A DNA stretch of 64,000 nt from NCBI GenBank assembly GCA_905182995.1, contig CAJJDP010000043.1, positions 372,001-436,000 on the forward strand, written 5' to 3'. Shown here one piece after another: positions 49,995-60,528 of this stretch. The notes below the pieces were generated by a model. The model was given only the letters and a program-made list of their open reading frames with translations, was not told the DNA's origin and did no database searches. Within the stretch, counting starts at the first letter, position 1; the number at the start of each line of letters is the position of its first letter. Source of the DNA: Paramecium octaurelia (taxonomy: Eukaryota > Ciliophora > Oligohymenophorea > Peniculida > Parameciidae). The translations under genes and the position numbers were made by a program.

Positions 49995-50064
49995 TATGAG
50001 TGAAGTAATATTTAGACTGAGATAATATTCGTTTTTCTGTTTTTCTGATTTATATTATTATTAT

Positions 50065-51235
50065 ATGAAATCAGCTTTATTGGTTGTTGTTTTGATTGCC
50101 TGCATTTAGGCAACTACAGTGTCTGAATTGAAAGAAAGACTATCAGGATATGGAGATCATCCTTTTGGTTCATCAATGATCAACTTAGTGAGTGTCAACA
50201 TGAAAACAGGAGGATCATTAAATGAATTAAAATAGCTCTTATAATAAATAAAGGATGAATTGATAGCCTTGACATAATTACAAGATTAAGAAAATGCAAC
50301 ATTCACAAGAAGAAGCTAAGTTGATTTGGCTAAACTCTAAGCCACACTTGAATAAGCTTAATAAGATCTTGACAACCAAAGATAAGAATAATCAAACTTA
50401 ACCAATGAATTGAGCACATTGTAAACAAGAGTAAAGGAAGGTATTGTTCACAGAATATCATTTCATAGATTAAGCTGCATTAGACAGAAATGGCAGAGGA
50501 AGTGGTGATGCCTAAGGTAGATTAGATGCTGAGAACACAGATTTTGCAGCTAAATATTAAGATTATAGCGATGCAATTCTTGCTTGCAAAGAAGCTCAAA
50601 GATTGTTGTTAAATTTAAGAGGTGAAGGAGCATCATTAATTCAATTAACGTATCATTGCTTTTTAAATATGTAGTTAAGACACAAAGAGCAATTTGATTT
50701 AAACCAAAGAGAACTTTTAGAAGATCAAAGAGATCTTAGAAGCTCACACAAAAAAAAGTTCTTTGACCTTATTCCAACCAATCATTGAAGGATTAGCTGA
50801 AATGTCAACAAAAGTCAACCCAGAAACCTTGAACAATGTCTTGAGTTTGGTGGCTAGATTGATCACTGCATTATAAGAAGGTTAAGATTAATTAGAAGCT
50901 AACCATAAGACTTAAGTTGAAAATCTCACTAGATTAGGTGATGATTTAAGAAATGAAAAGCAAACCTTATAAGTCTCATTGGCCACTGCTAATAACAGAC
51001 TCAAGGAAATCTAATCAAGATTAAATGAATTAGATGGATTAATCAATATCTCTAATGCTATCGTTGAAGTCACCTAATTAAATATTTAAGATGCCACCAG
51101 AATCAATGAGTTGGAAGATCAAGAATACAGTAATCAAAAAGTTAGTAGGTAATCTATATAGTCTAATTTAGATAAACTGAAATCGATATCGTTGATAGAT
51201 TAATTGAATACATCAATCAAAAGTTATCAGAATGA
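50065..51235 (+). CDS. Trichocyst matrix protein
   Basis: ATG 50065, TGA 51233-51235; introns 50441-50468 (28 nt), 50650-50674 (25 nt) and 51149-51171 (23 nt) give 1095 nt, 364 residues. A signal peptide (MKSALLVVVLIACIQA) is followed by a propeptide-like stretch with GDHPFGSSMINLVSVNMKTG. Heptad-rich coiled-coil domains with many Gln and Leu run to the end (IVDRLIEYINQKLSE). Length, layout and codon bias agree with Paramecium TMPs, which are processed and crystallise in the secretory granule that expands on exocytosis. Codon choice is richer in GAA, GCT and ACC than in neighbours, fitting high expression. Confidence 0.9.
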
Positions 51236-51259
51236 AATCATCATATTCATATAAAATAT

Positions 51260-51763
51260 TCATATTTATCTAGAATCTGTTTCAATCATTCTATGAAATT
51301 GATCAAAATTTAAATTCCAAGATTCTGCAATTTTGGCTACTTCCAAAATACGAGTGTCATTGGTTGATTCTGCAGATTTCACTCTTACATTCATTGCTAT
51401 TGTATCCTAAATTTATTATGTAAATTATTACTATTGCATAAGCCAGGAAAACATCCTTAATAGAAATACCCCCGATATCATGAGTGTTCAGATTAATCTT
51501 AACTAAATTATATACATTTTCCCAATCAGGATGATCTAAGATTAAACATCATATTACGATCGATTTATTCTGAAAAAATAGCCACTTAATTCATAAAAGA
51601 AAAGGCTTCCTTAAAATTGTTGAACTTGATTTCTCTATACAATTTTTATGGAGTCTTATATTAATCAATAATTTACAATCTTCCATGTTGAATTTAATGA
51701 ATGCATCTTGCATAATGTTTATATGTCTGAGTCTGAAAGAAGAGTTGGATTTCTTTCCTTCAT
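51260..51763 (-). CDS. Pterin-4a-carbinolamine dehydratase
   Basis: Start ATG 51761-51763, stop 51260-51262; introns 51655-51676, 51536-51557 and 51407-51431 (22, 22, 25 nt) leave 435 nt, 144 residues. The family pattern is clear once spliced: [57 protein letters not shown] and [13 protein letters not shown]. The HHPDW active-site His pair is present. The enzyme dehydrates 4a-hydroxytetrahydrobiopterin to recycle the cofactor of aromatic amino acid hydroxylases; the family can also act as the HNF1 cofactor DCoH in animals. About 40 extra residues follow the usual C-terminus. The second intron sits inside the CAT codon of HH. It is convergent with the trichocyst gene, 24 bp apart. Confidence 0.92.
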
Positions 51764-52015
51764 TGTCTGAAAATCTAAGACCTTGAATGAAAGTTTAGGG
51801 AAATTTGTTTATATTGTGCCAAAGGGAAATTTGAAAATTGAAAATATCATAAATTTTAATATTATTGATAATGATGATTTATTATTGAGAATTTATTATA
51901 TTAATTACACTAAAAGATTATAACCCATAATTCAAAATTCATTAAAAATCACACTTGTTTCTAACACAATTGTAGATGACTAAACGATTAAAATATTAAA
52001 GATTTATAATATGAA
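51764..52015. other. Short intergenic spacer
   Basis: About 250 bp between the dehydratase start and the end of the next minus-strand gene; AT-rich with no recognised feature. Confidence 0.5.
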
Positions 52016-53844
52016 TCAATTTAAATCATTAAACACTTCTGATTTTGCTTTTAGTTAACTTTTTACAAATGATAAAGCGATCAACTAAATTTAATTGCTC
52101 AAATTATAATTTAGATCATCTTTATTTTGTATTTAGTTTTACTATTTATCTTTCGAATTCAGATTAAATAAATGTATAAACCTTAATTTATTCCTATTAT
52201 TAGAATTCTGTTAATTACGATTCAAAGAAAAATCATCAAATTAGGTGTTAAAATCTTATATTCTAATTGCTTTTGAGTTTATTTATAACATGTCTTGGAC
52301 CCTTCTTAAAGAACATTCTTTCTTGGGGAATTAAAATTTCTGCATCAACAAACAAGAGCTATTATTTTATTGAAATTTTTAATAATTAAAGTTATTTAAA
52401 TAATAGACAGCTTTCTATAAATTTTTTAGTGCTGGACTAATATAAAGTTTTCTTTTAATCTCAAACCTCCATCTCAGCAGATCTTCATACTTTTCCCTTA
52501 AAGTTTTGGTTCTCTTAACTTTAACACATTAGATTATCTCTTGTAAAGGTGAGATAATAAGTTTAGAAATCATCAGATATGAACAAACCAACAAACTAAA
52601 ATAAGCTGATAATAAAAGTATTATGGTTTAATGTAATGCCTCATCAATTTTTTTTTGTAATATTGTTTTACATTCATTTAGATAATCTTAATAACTAGCA
52701 TTATCTATAATACTAATCTAAATTAAAGTAATTAATTACAATAAGAAATAAAGTTATTGTTTAGGGAGGTAAAACTTGATAATGCTCTATTAAGAATTGG
52801 TTTTCTAATTCATAAATTTGTAGTATTATTAACCATTCTTTTGAATTTCATCCCAATCATTTTTATTAAATCCAGTAATGTTTTAGTCATAGAAATATGC
52901 ATGTTCTTTACCTTACTAATTTACTAGAATGCCATCCTTTGTTAAAATCATTATGTAAACATCTTTGAAATCCTGTAACATTTTTTAGGTTTTTTGAATT
53001 AAGTAATCTGAAAAAATATCTAAACTCCACGCTCCTTTGAATTGAAATGACTTATCAATCAATGGTAGAGTTATCGTTATTCCCACTTTCTAATCCTAAT
53101 TGACTAATTAATAATCCTCAATAATTTACACAAATAGGGATCAGATATGCTGTAGAAATACTCTTTTTCAATGATGCTATATTCTGAGATATTTTGGGCT
53201 AAAAGATACCATGGTCTAGTTTCTGGTTGATATTGTTGAATCTCCTATCCGAGGGCATAGCATGGATAAGAATACAGAGGTCTAGGTTATTCAACTATAT
53301 ATCCATATAAAAAAGCTTCATTGGTATCAAAGTGTGGATGTATTATTTGTCCAATTGAACCAATAAAATCACCAAAATTAACTTGATGAATTTAATCTCG
53401 TTCTGTATCGTTAAATTGTTCTTTAAAAGTGTAGCAAAATACAGAATCAGAGAATTTAGAATTGTTTTTGTTTGCAATTATCTAAGGATAAGATTCCAAA
53501 CCACCAAAATTATTTTAATTTAATGAGGTATTCTAATATATTTTTGTAAAGTAAGCTAAATACAGTTAGTTTAAAGTGATTAGTGGATTAGCATCTAATT
53601 TAAATGATCTAAAAATACTTATTTAAAAGTAAGAATTCAAATATTTGTAATAATGGGAAGCATAACTAAATTTATTTGCATTATCTCTCTCATATATAAT
53701 ATTAGATTAAACCAAAAATTCATTTATTATTACTCGTCCTCCAAAGTACCCTGTTAAATATGAAAGTGATGAAAATAACGCTGAAAATATTGCAGAGTAT
53801 GTTAGTAACACTGTTTTCATTGAATAATTCTGAAAAAATGACAT
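52016..53844 (-). CDS. Cache-type transmembrane sensor protein
   Basis: Start ATG 53842-53844, stop 52016-52018. Three introns of 26, 29 and 22 nt (near 53110, 52860 and 52725) give 1752 nt, 583 residues. An upstream in-frame TGA excludes a longer frame. A first transmembrane helix (TVLLTYSAIFSALFSSLSYLTG) is followed by about 330 extracellular residues with a Cache-like pattern: YQPETRPWYLLAQN, YFYSISDPYL, VGITITLPLIDKS and DVYIMILTKDGILV. A second helix (TIILLLSAYFSLLVCSYL) and a helical cytosolic region of about 160 residues follow. Cache domains bind small ligands such as amino acids. No kinase or cyclase is attached, so the output partner is unknown. Confidence 0.75.
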
Positions 53845-54488
53845 AAAATTAATATTTAAATCGAAATCGATTCCTTTAATCAATATAACTATAGGTGTCA
53901 CTAAATTTATTTCAAAGTATTTTTATCACAGATTTCTTAATCAAATAAGAGCGATGTTTATTTAAAATAACCTATATATTTAATTTTACTATTTTGTATT
54001 CAATTAAGGAATTCTGTAAAAAAAACTGTGAAGAACGAGAAGAATTTAAAGAATATTGGATAAGAAACATTTTCGTATTGAAAATGTATTTTCAATTTTA
54101 TATAATTTTCATTTACATTTATTTAAAGAGAGTATCTTATTTCACTATTCTACATAAAATGTTGATGTTGATAAATCCAAAAGAACTGAATATGACAATA
54201 AAATAATCAACCTTATAATAAATTGCTAACTTGCAAAAATAACAGAAATTTAAATAAACAAAGTTAAATATTTTGAGTTACCTAAAATTAAATATATATG
54301 TGAAATTGAAAGGAAAAATGTTCATAAATATATACAGTTATTTCATTTCTCTTAAAGTTTTATCTTTCACATTTTGGAAATTATCTTCTACAAATTTATT
54401 TTGTTATCTTAATTTGCACTTTTATATTGTTATTACTAAACTATTATTTAAGCATTAATAAAAATTCCAAAAATATTAATAATGCACT
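53845..54488. other. Region without a clear gene
   Basis: About 640 bp, strongly AT-rich. Open plus-strand frames (for example from 53994 and 54273) are hydrophobic and low in complexity, unlike the coding regions here. It probably contains the promoter of the Cache gene. Confidence 0.45.
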
Positions 54489-55080
54489 TCAAAATCTTAG
54501 TTTAAGATGTATTAGTTTGTTTTCATTAATTAAATGATTTTTGGCTTCGTTTTATTTGAATTTATCAAGTAATATTTTGGGCATGGTAGTGATATCTAAT
54601 TATTGAGGCTTCAATGGATAGTACAAATTTAGAGGAATAACTAACTATTAAAGTAAGAAGTAGCAGTTTATTATGAGTATTAGGAATTTTAGTAATAAAT
54701 TAACGGAATATAAAGGTAAATTATTGAGTGTGTTATTTTTGATAGAATAGGTTTTAGCTTATTTTTAGGGTGATTTCCTTTTCTTCTTCTATTTTGTGTT
54801 TGATATACGAATGATTGACTAGGTTTTCTCAGTTTATTTTTATGAAGTGATTCTGGTTGAATAAAATTCTTTAAATGAGTGAGATTATTTGTTAGTAGAG
54901 TATTTTTGGTATTTTGGTTGAGTAAATCCACAAACTTTTTACTATATTAAACTTATAACCATCACGACTTTGATTATGGGAATTATATTGAAATTGTTAT
55001 CACTACGATTATGAAACCAAAAGTCAAATTTTATTCGACCTTCCTAAATCAATGAGTGAATTATGATAACTGTTTTTGTT
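54489..55080 (-). CDS. Probable small basic protein, structure unresolved
   Basis: On the minus strand a frame ending in TGA at 54489-54491 is open for about 200 codons, with Lys-rich segments (YSTNKQSHSFKEFYSTR, TKQKKKRKSPQKQ) and a conserved-looking end (ILLDKFKQNEAKNHLINENK). A second frame from 54931 (NLTHLKNFIQPESLHKNKL) also looks coding, so an intron is likely. I could not fix the start. Low confidence. Confidence 0.35.
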
Positions 55081-55234
55081 TTTTAATTGATTATAAGTGT
55101 GCTTGAGAGACTCTAAAGGAATTTATTTGAAGGCTGATATTGAACTGAAAAATATACTAACAGAGTGAAAAATTCAGTTTAAAATTCAGTGACTTTTAAA
55201 AATGAAATGTGACTAAATTCCAAGTTCATTATTA

Positions 55235-56080
55235 ATGTCTAGATAAAAGGAAAGAGAAGATTTATTTGAAGATCCTTTTGACTCTCCATTACGCTACAAT
55301 CATCCCTAATTTGGCCCTTCAAATGGGTTATGTAGTCCATGTCACTACATTAGATCTAGTATCAGATCAAAATCAATCTTTCTTAAAAAAAGCCCTTAAA
55401 ATCAATAGAATAACACTACTAAAAAAACAAAAGTAAATAAAAGTTATATTAATGATTTTGATGGACAGATATAGATTCAATAATATATTTTCAGCAACAA
55501 TAATAAAAGTAAATCAATACATGAGTCTTTAAGCTCATTATTTAAAGAGGTATAGTTGTCATTTAATTGAAATAGAATAAAATCGATGCTAGATATGAGG
55601 AACCTAAAGAAGAGAGTTCTTTGGTCAATTATTTACAAGCAATTTAATAATTGATGTAGGAACTAGAATCTAACGTAGGGAATTTAGAAAGAAAATTAAA
55701 TTTGAATCAGCAGAGAATATAAGAACCCATCATATAATGCAATAATCATTAGTTAGTTTATATCAATCAGAATGTTTAAGGATTGGTTGGAAGAATTTAG
55801 TACATTTTAATGCAAAAAAATTTATTACCTGATCGACCATAACCTAATCCTGATGAAAATCAGATCTAACTGAACTTTAACAGGGATTTGAAAAAATACA
55901 AGTGTCAGTTCTGTCCATTAAGATTTATTAAAGCTTGTTCTTTGGGGTATTAATTTAATATATATTGAAAGAGGTCATATATCGAGAGTCCATAAAGAAG
56001 AATCTAAATAATCAAAATCCACTATACCAGCAAAGAAAAATAAACATATAAAAAAAGAGAAGAAAAATTAGTCCAAATGA
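55235..56080 (+). CDS. C2H2 zinc-finger protein
   Basis: ATG 55235, TGA 56078-56080; introns 55550-55575 (26 nt) and 55947-55971 (25 nt) give 264 residues. The first 100 residues are Ser/Asn/Lys-rich, then a helical middle (LVNYLQAIQQLMQELESNVG). One C2H2 finger lies near the C-terminus (YKCQFCPLRFIKACSLGGHI then SRVHKEE): C-x2-C-x12-H-x4-H. The second intron lies inside the finger and must be removed to create it. The tail is Lys-rich. A nucleic-acid-binding role is likely; the target is unknown. Confidence 0.75.
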
Positions 56081-56132
56081 AATGATCAAACGATTTGATT
56101 GTTAATTTATATATATTTTAAATTTAAATTTA

Positions 56133-57315
56133 ATGGATTATCAGAAATTATTTAATGTCATTCCAAAAGAACCAAGGAGATGGACTCAATGTGATGTTGA
56201 ATCCTGGTTGGAGTTCATTGGATTACAAGATTTATCAGATGTTTTTTGTATTGATTGATAATTCAAATTTATAGAAAGAAATGCTATTGATGGTGCTTGT
56301 TTGGAAGTGTTAAATGATGACGATTTGAATGAATTGGGTATCAACTCTAATGTTAAAAAGAAGAAGATTTTACAATGGATTCAAAACGGATTCATAGAAT
56401 ATAAATAGTTTGTTAGAGACAATGTAGGTTAGAGCGAATGGTCTATTGCAAGCAAATAGATAATAAATAAAGAAAATCTCGATTATACTCCTATTCAAAG
56501 ATTGAATGATTTCAAACCAAGAAGAGATAGTTTTTAAGATAATCATAAAGTTGAATTGATAGAATCAATGAAAGTAGTTGAAGCACCTTAAATTTTACAA
56601 TAACCAAAATAAAATCTGGAAGCTACTAAAATTCCATCTTATCCAAATTCTATAAAGTAGATTGAATCTAGACACATCATTGAAATAGTTTGCATTGGTG
56701 ATAATTAAAAAATCTGTGTGACAGAAAAAGGACTTAGTATAGGAAGAAACCCAGACAATACTCTGATTTTGAGTGAAGATTACGTGAGTAGAAATCATTG
56801 TCTGATTGAATTTGATTAGAAAACAAAGAATTTTTATTTGAAGGACACTGGAAGTACTTCTGGAACATTTGTATTGTTGATGCAACCATCGTTAATGAGA
56901 TTGGGGTTGATATTACATATGGGAAGCATGCAATACAAATTAGAGCAGATGAATTGTAATAATCAATAATGTGATGTGGTATTGAGAGTTGCGGAAGGGT
57001 TGCAGAAAAATCAAAAATTTTCATTCTAATTAATTAAGAATCAGAATTGTCTGAAATTTGGTAGATAGTTAGATCAATTTAGGATGGATACAGTAAATAT
57101 TATTTATAAATATATAGCATTTGTCTGGGATTCATGCTCAATTTAGTTACACAGATGATGGGTTGATTTTGGAAGATATGGGGAGTAGAAATGGAGTATG
57201 GGTGAGATTGAGTGAATAAGGGTAGTGTAGTGAAAGAGTGAAGTTGAGTTAGGATAGACAATTTAGACTTGGGTATGAAAAAATATATTTGTGTAATATA
57301 AATAATATTAAATGA
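56133..57315 (+). CDS. SAM domain protein with two FHA domains
   Basis: ATG 56133, TGA 57313-57315; introns 56248-56274 (27 nt) and 57093-57117 (25 nt) give 376 residues. The SAM domain is residues about 10-80 (RRWTQCDVESWLEFIGLQDL, NDDDLNELGI, KKKKILQWI). FHA 1 is about 185-275, with LSIGRNPDNTLIL, YVSRNHCLIEF and DTGSTSGTF, giving the GR..S.xH..NG-type phosphothreonine pocket with SG in place of NG. FHA 2 is about 290-370, with LKFGRQLD, LSGIHAQF and DMGSRNGVWV. The architecture implies a phospho-dependent adaptor that self-associates. Its stop codon overlaps the start codon of the Rac-like gene by ATGA. Confidence 0.82.
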
Positions 57316-58048
57316 ATAATAATTAAGCCAATTCAGCAATATCTATCAAATTAGTCATTGTGGGTGATGGTAGTGTTGGGAAGACCTGCATTTTGATTAG
57401 GTAAGCTTTCTGATGTAAAATATAGATACACACAAGATAAATTTCCAACAGATTATGTTCCAACAATATTTGAGAATTATTGTACATAAATTGCCTACGA
57501 GAACAAAATGGTAAATCTCAACTTATGGTAATTAATTACATTTATTTCAAAAAAAGGGATACAGCTGGACAAGAAGAATACAAATAATTGAGGTCTATCA
57601 GTTATCCATAAAGTGATGTTTTTGTAATTACATTTTCAGTAGATGAACCAAGTTCATTTTAAAATGCTGTCAAAAAAGTAATTAGATTACATGAATAAAT
57701 TAGTGGTATCCTGAATTGTAGGCTGAACAACCTAATGTGCCTAAGATTTTTGTAGGAAATAAAATCGATGTAAGACCAACAGAAAATGCAGATGAGAATA
57801 AATTTGTGACCTTTAATATAGCTTAGAAAGTTGTTTCTGACTTGGGATGTAAGTACATTGAATGCAGTGCACTAAATGGAACTAATTTAAAATAAATTTT
57901 CTTAGAAGCAATTAGATAAGCAATAAAAAAGAAATTCCCTCCCTAACAACCTTAAGCTTCATAACCAACTAAGAATCAATCAGGAGCTCAAAGAAAGAAC
58001 AATTCTAGTGACAATGATGATGCCAGTGGCAAATGCGCAATTTAGTGA
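57312..58048 (+). CDS. Rac/Rho-family small GTPase
   Basis: ATG 57312, TGA 58046-58048; introns 57401-57425, 57528-57556 and 57678-57703 (25, 29, 26 nt) leave 657 nt, 218 residues. Motifs are P-loop GDGSVGKT, switch I YVPTIFENY, switch II DTAGQEEYKQLR, G4 VGNKID and G5 ECSAL. The C-terminus is CAIQ, a CAAX-type prenylation box whose last residue is Gln from TAG. The Rho insert region is shorter than in Cdc42/Rac, by about seven residues by eye. The hypervariable tail is Ser/Gln-rich and not strongly basic. Rho GTPases switch actin and membrane traffic; the effector is unknown. No other in-frame Met precedes the P-loop. Confidence 0.88.
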
Positions 58049-58114
58049 TTTTATCAAGTAGCACATAAATATATCTATATAGATTATTATTTTTTTCTTC
58101 CTTTTTAATATAAT

Positions 58115-60351
58115 TCAATCTTTCTTTACTTTCTTAGATATCAATTCCACATCGTCCTCTTAATCGGCAGGCTTCTTTTATTATTTAACAAGATGAGTGC
58201 TGCTATGTCCTTGAACTGATTTGAATAAATCCATCTCGTCATCAACCACATTATATCTAGATTACATTTGACTTGATGATTGAGTTTATGAACTAAATTA
58301 TTATTTCATGCAATTATTTTTTAGATTCTTGAAAATGTCATGAATTCTTTGATAATTTGATTCATTTTCTCTTTTCCTCAATTCATCTTCCTATTAGTTA
58401 TTAATGAATTCTTACTAGAGATGAAATTAATTTTTAACTTATTCCTTCATAGATGATTTTTATTATTTCTAATTGTTAAGAAAATATTAAATTCTCCCTT
58501 AATCCCTTATATGATAAAATGACACTTATTAAAGTGGGGATTATCATGACGATCTCATTATTTATATCCTCATCTCTTGACAAACAAATCATCTTTATTA
58601 TTTGTAAACACTTAGTCTACTATAACTTTTAGTTTTCCTATAAAATAAACCCAATTTTCAATGTCACTTAGTTTAATATCACAGCCTCCTTCACTTATGG
58701 TTTCATGGCTCTCACCAACCCTAATGTGATCTCTAAGAATTGTTATTTGTATTCTCTGGTGGAGAGATGTGAAATTTGAGATGCGATTTTTGGATAGAAT
58801 TGCAGTAAAAATAAATCCATAGTTTCATTCTATTCTTCTGAGTTATTATCAATGAGCAATTTCAATGCTTCCATATACAATTCATTTTAGAAAGCATTCT
58901 CCACAATGATGTTGAACAATGGATATTTCAGTACTTGTTGATGTTCACTGATAACATATTATCTGAAATTAGTGGGACAATGTTATAAACACACTATTAA
59001 CAATTCCAATATCATATTTGGTATTTTAGTGAACACATCCTCCTTTAATGATATTAAGAATGTTATTACAGGTATTTTGAACTTAAGTTTCTTTAATTTG
59101 GCTTTGTATTTCTCGAATCCCTTAAGCGAATCGTTGATGTAATCTTCTATTATCTCATACAATCCATATTCACTAAGTTTCTAATATATGACCACTTTAT
59201 TCAACTATTAATAGATGAATCAATGTTATACATCTGGAAATTCTTTAAAGACTGAACAAATCTCACTTAGGAATCGCAAAGCCAAGAAATTGAAATTTCT
59301 TAATTGGTCCATGACTTCTATCAAAAAATCCTTCGAATTTTCTATGTACTTAAAGAGGTCAACATAACAACTCTTTATAATCTATCATGATTTTGATTAC
59401 GTTAAAACTATCTTTATGAACATCAACTGGCACTCGTCGATGTAGTAGGCCAAACCACAATCGCGCAAGTACTGCAGCCGATATATGAAATGAATGGTTT
59501 TAAGTCGCTCTTTACTCTTTATTTGGACTACTTGCAAGAATTACGCATGTTTCTCTAAATACTAACGATGGGGCACGAAATTCTTCTTGTTCATCTCAAT
59601 ATCATCTAATAACACTTAAAACTCAATAACATACATTCTAATGCACCGAAAATAAATAAATAATTCTAATCGTTCAAAATCACTTGAAACAATTCATGTT
59701 CTGCCACCGTTACTATCTAATCACAATCAATATATATCTATACATTCTTAACAATCTAACACATCCTTTGTAATAATTTGACATTATTGTCCTTCTCCAA
59801 TTGTTGGAATAACTTAATCAACTTCTCAAAGTAGTCCTTATCAAACTCATTATACTCTTACCTTCTTATTGATTAGATAATTCGACAACATCTACTTAGA
59901 ATGAGAACCATATGCTATCATTGTATTCATAGTTTCCAATATGGTCTCCAAATTTGTTTCAGAAACAGGTGTCAATGATATAGAATCCTAATCTTCAGCC
60001 TCATTCTCCACCAAAATATTTTGGATACGAGCCCAAACTCCCATTGCTCCTTCTCTACTCTGAAAACTTAAGGCATATTCCTCATTAAAACTAAATTAGA
60101 TTGCTTCCTCTAAATACAATTTAAATTCAGCCATACCTTCATCAAAACAAAACTTATTCTCTTGCTTTATTGGGACCACAATCACTTCCTGACTTGTGTC
60201 CTTTTACAACAATATCAATTCGTTCTATTAATCTCATCTCTATACTCATTACCTTCGAATTTATATGCGTATATCCAATATCTACATAATTCCATTTATC
60301 TGGTCCAAGCTAATACATCTAACATAAAAGAATTTCAGAATTAGGTTTCAT
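58115..60351 (-). CDS. PPP4R3: Protein phosphatase 4 regulatory subunit 3 (SMEK/Falafel)
   Basis: Start ATG 60349-60351, stop 58115-58117. Introns include 60225-60252, 59837-59861 and 59606-59634, plus three more of 25-27 nt; the remainder is 2076 nt, 691 residues. The N-terminus is the EVH1/PH-like domain (QMYQLGPDKWNYVDIGYTHI), followed by the family segment LSFQSREGAMGVWARIQNIL. The helical SMK-1 repeat region includes GALEYDDIEMNKKNFVPHRQ then YLEKHAQFLQVV, matching the ALEYDP..HR.FL step of PP4R3. The tail is charged (EDDVELISKKVKKD). The subunit targets the PP4 catalytic subunit to FxxP-type substrates in DNA repair and centrosome control. Confidence 0.83.
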
Positions 60352-60528
60352 TTTGATATTTTAAATATTAAATCTTATTTTATGCAAAATAAAAGAATGA
60401 ATATATAATTGCGCTTTATTACTAATTTTCTCATTCTACAAAGGCTAAAACCTCTCTCTCTCTTTCCTTTCAATTACTGATTATCTATTATTTATATAAA
60501 TAGCTTTATATATATATATATCTATTTA
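60352..60528. repeat. Intergenic spacer with simple repeats
   Basis: About 180 bp between two minus-strand genes. It has a CT microsatellite (about 60450-60466) and a TA run (about 60508-60520). No gene seen. Confidence 0.6.

Noticed and set aside
53880-53901. GTG at about 53901 as start of the Cache receptor
   Set aside because: There is no evidence for GTG starts here; the first in-frame ATG (53844) precedes the signal-anchor helix suitably, and an upstream in-frame TGA limits extension.
58660-58800. Minus-strand frame reading RVGESHETISEGGCDI, resembling an FHA-like motif inside PP4R3
   Set aside because: The PP4R3 frame is continuous here, and an intron downstream keeps it open to the acidic tail; the other frame ends soon at TGA.
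60450-60520. CT and TA runs as telomere-like sequence or chromosome end
   Set aside because: Paramecium telomeres are C4A2/C3A3 type; these are ordinary simple repeats between genes.
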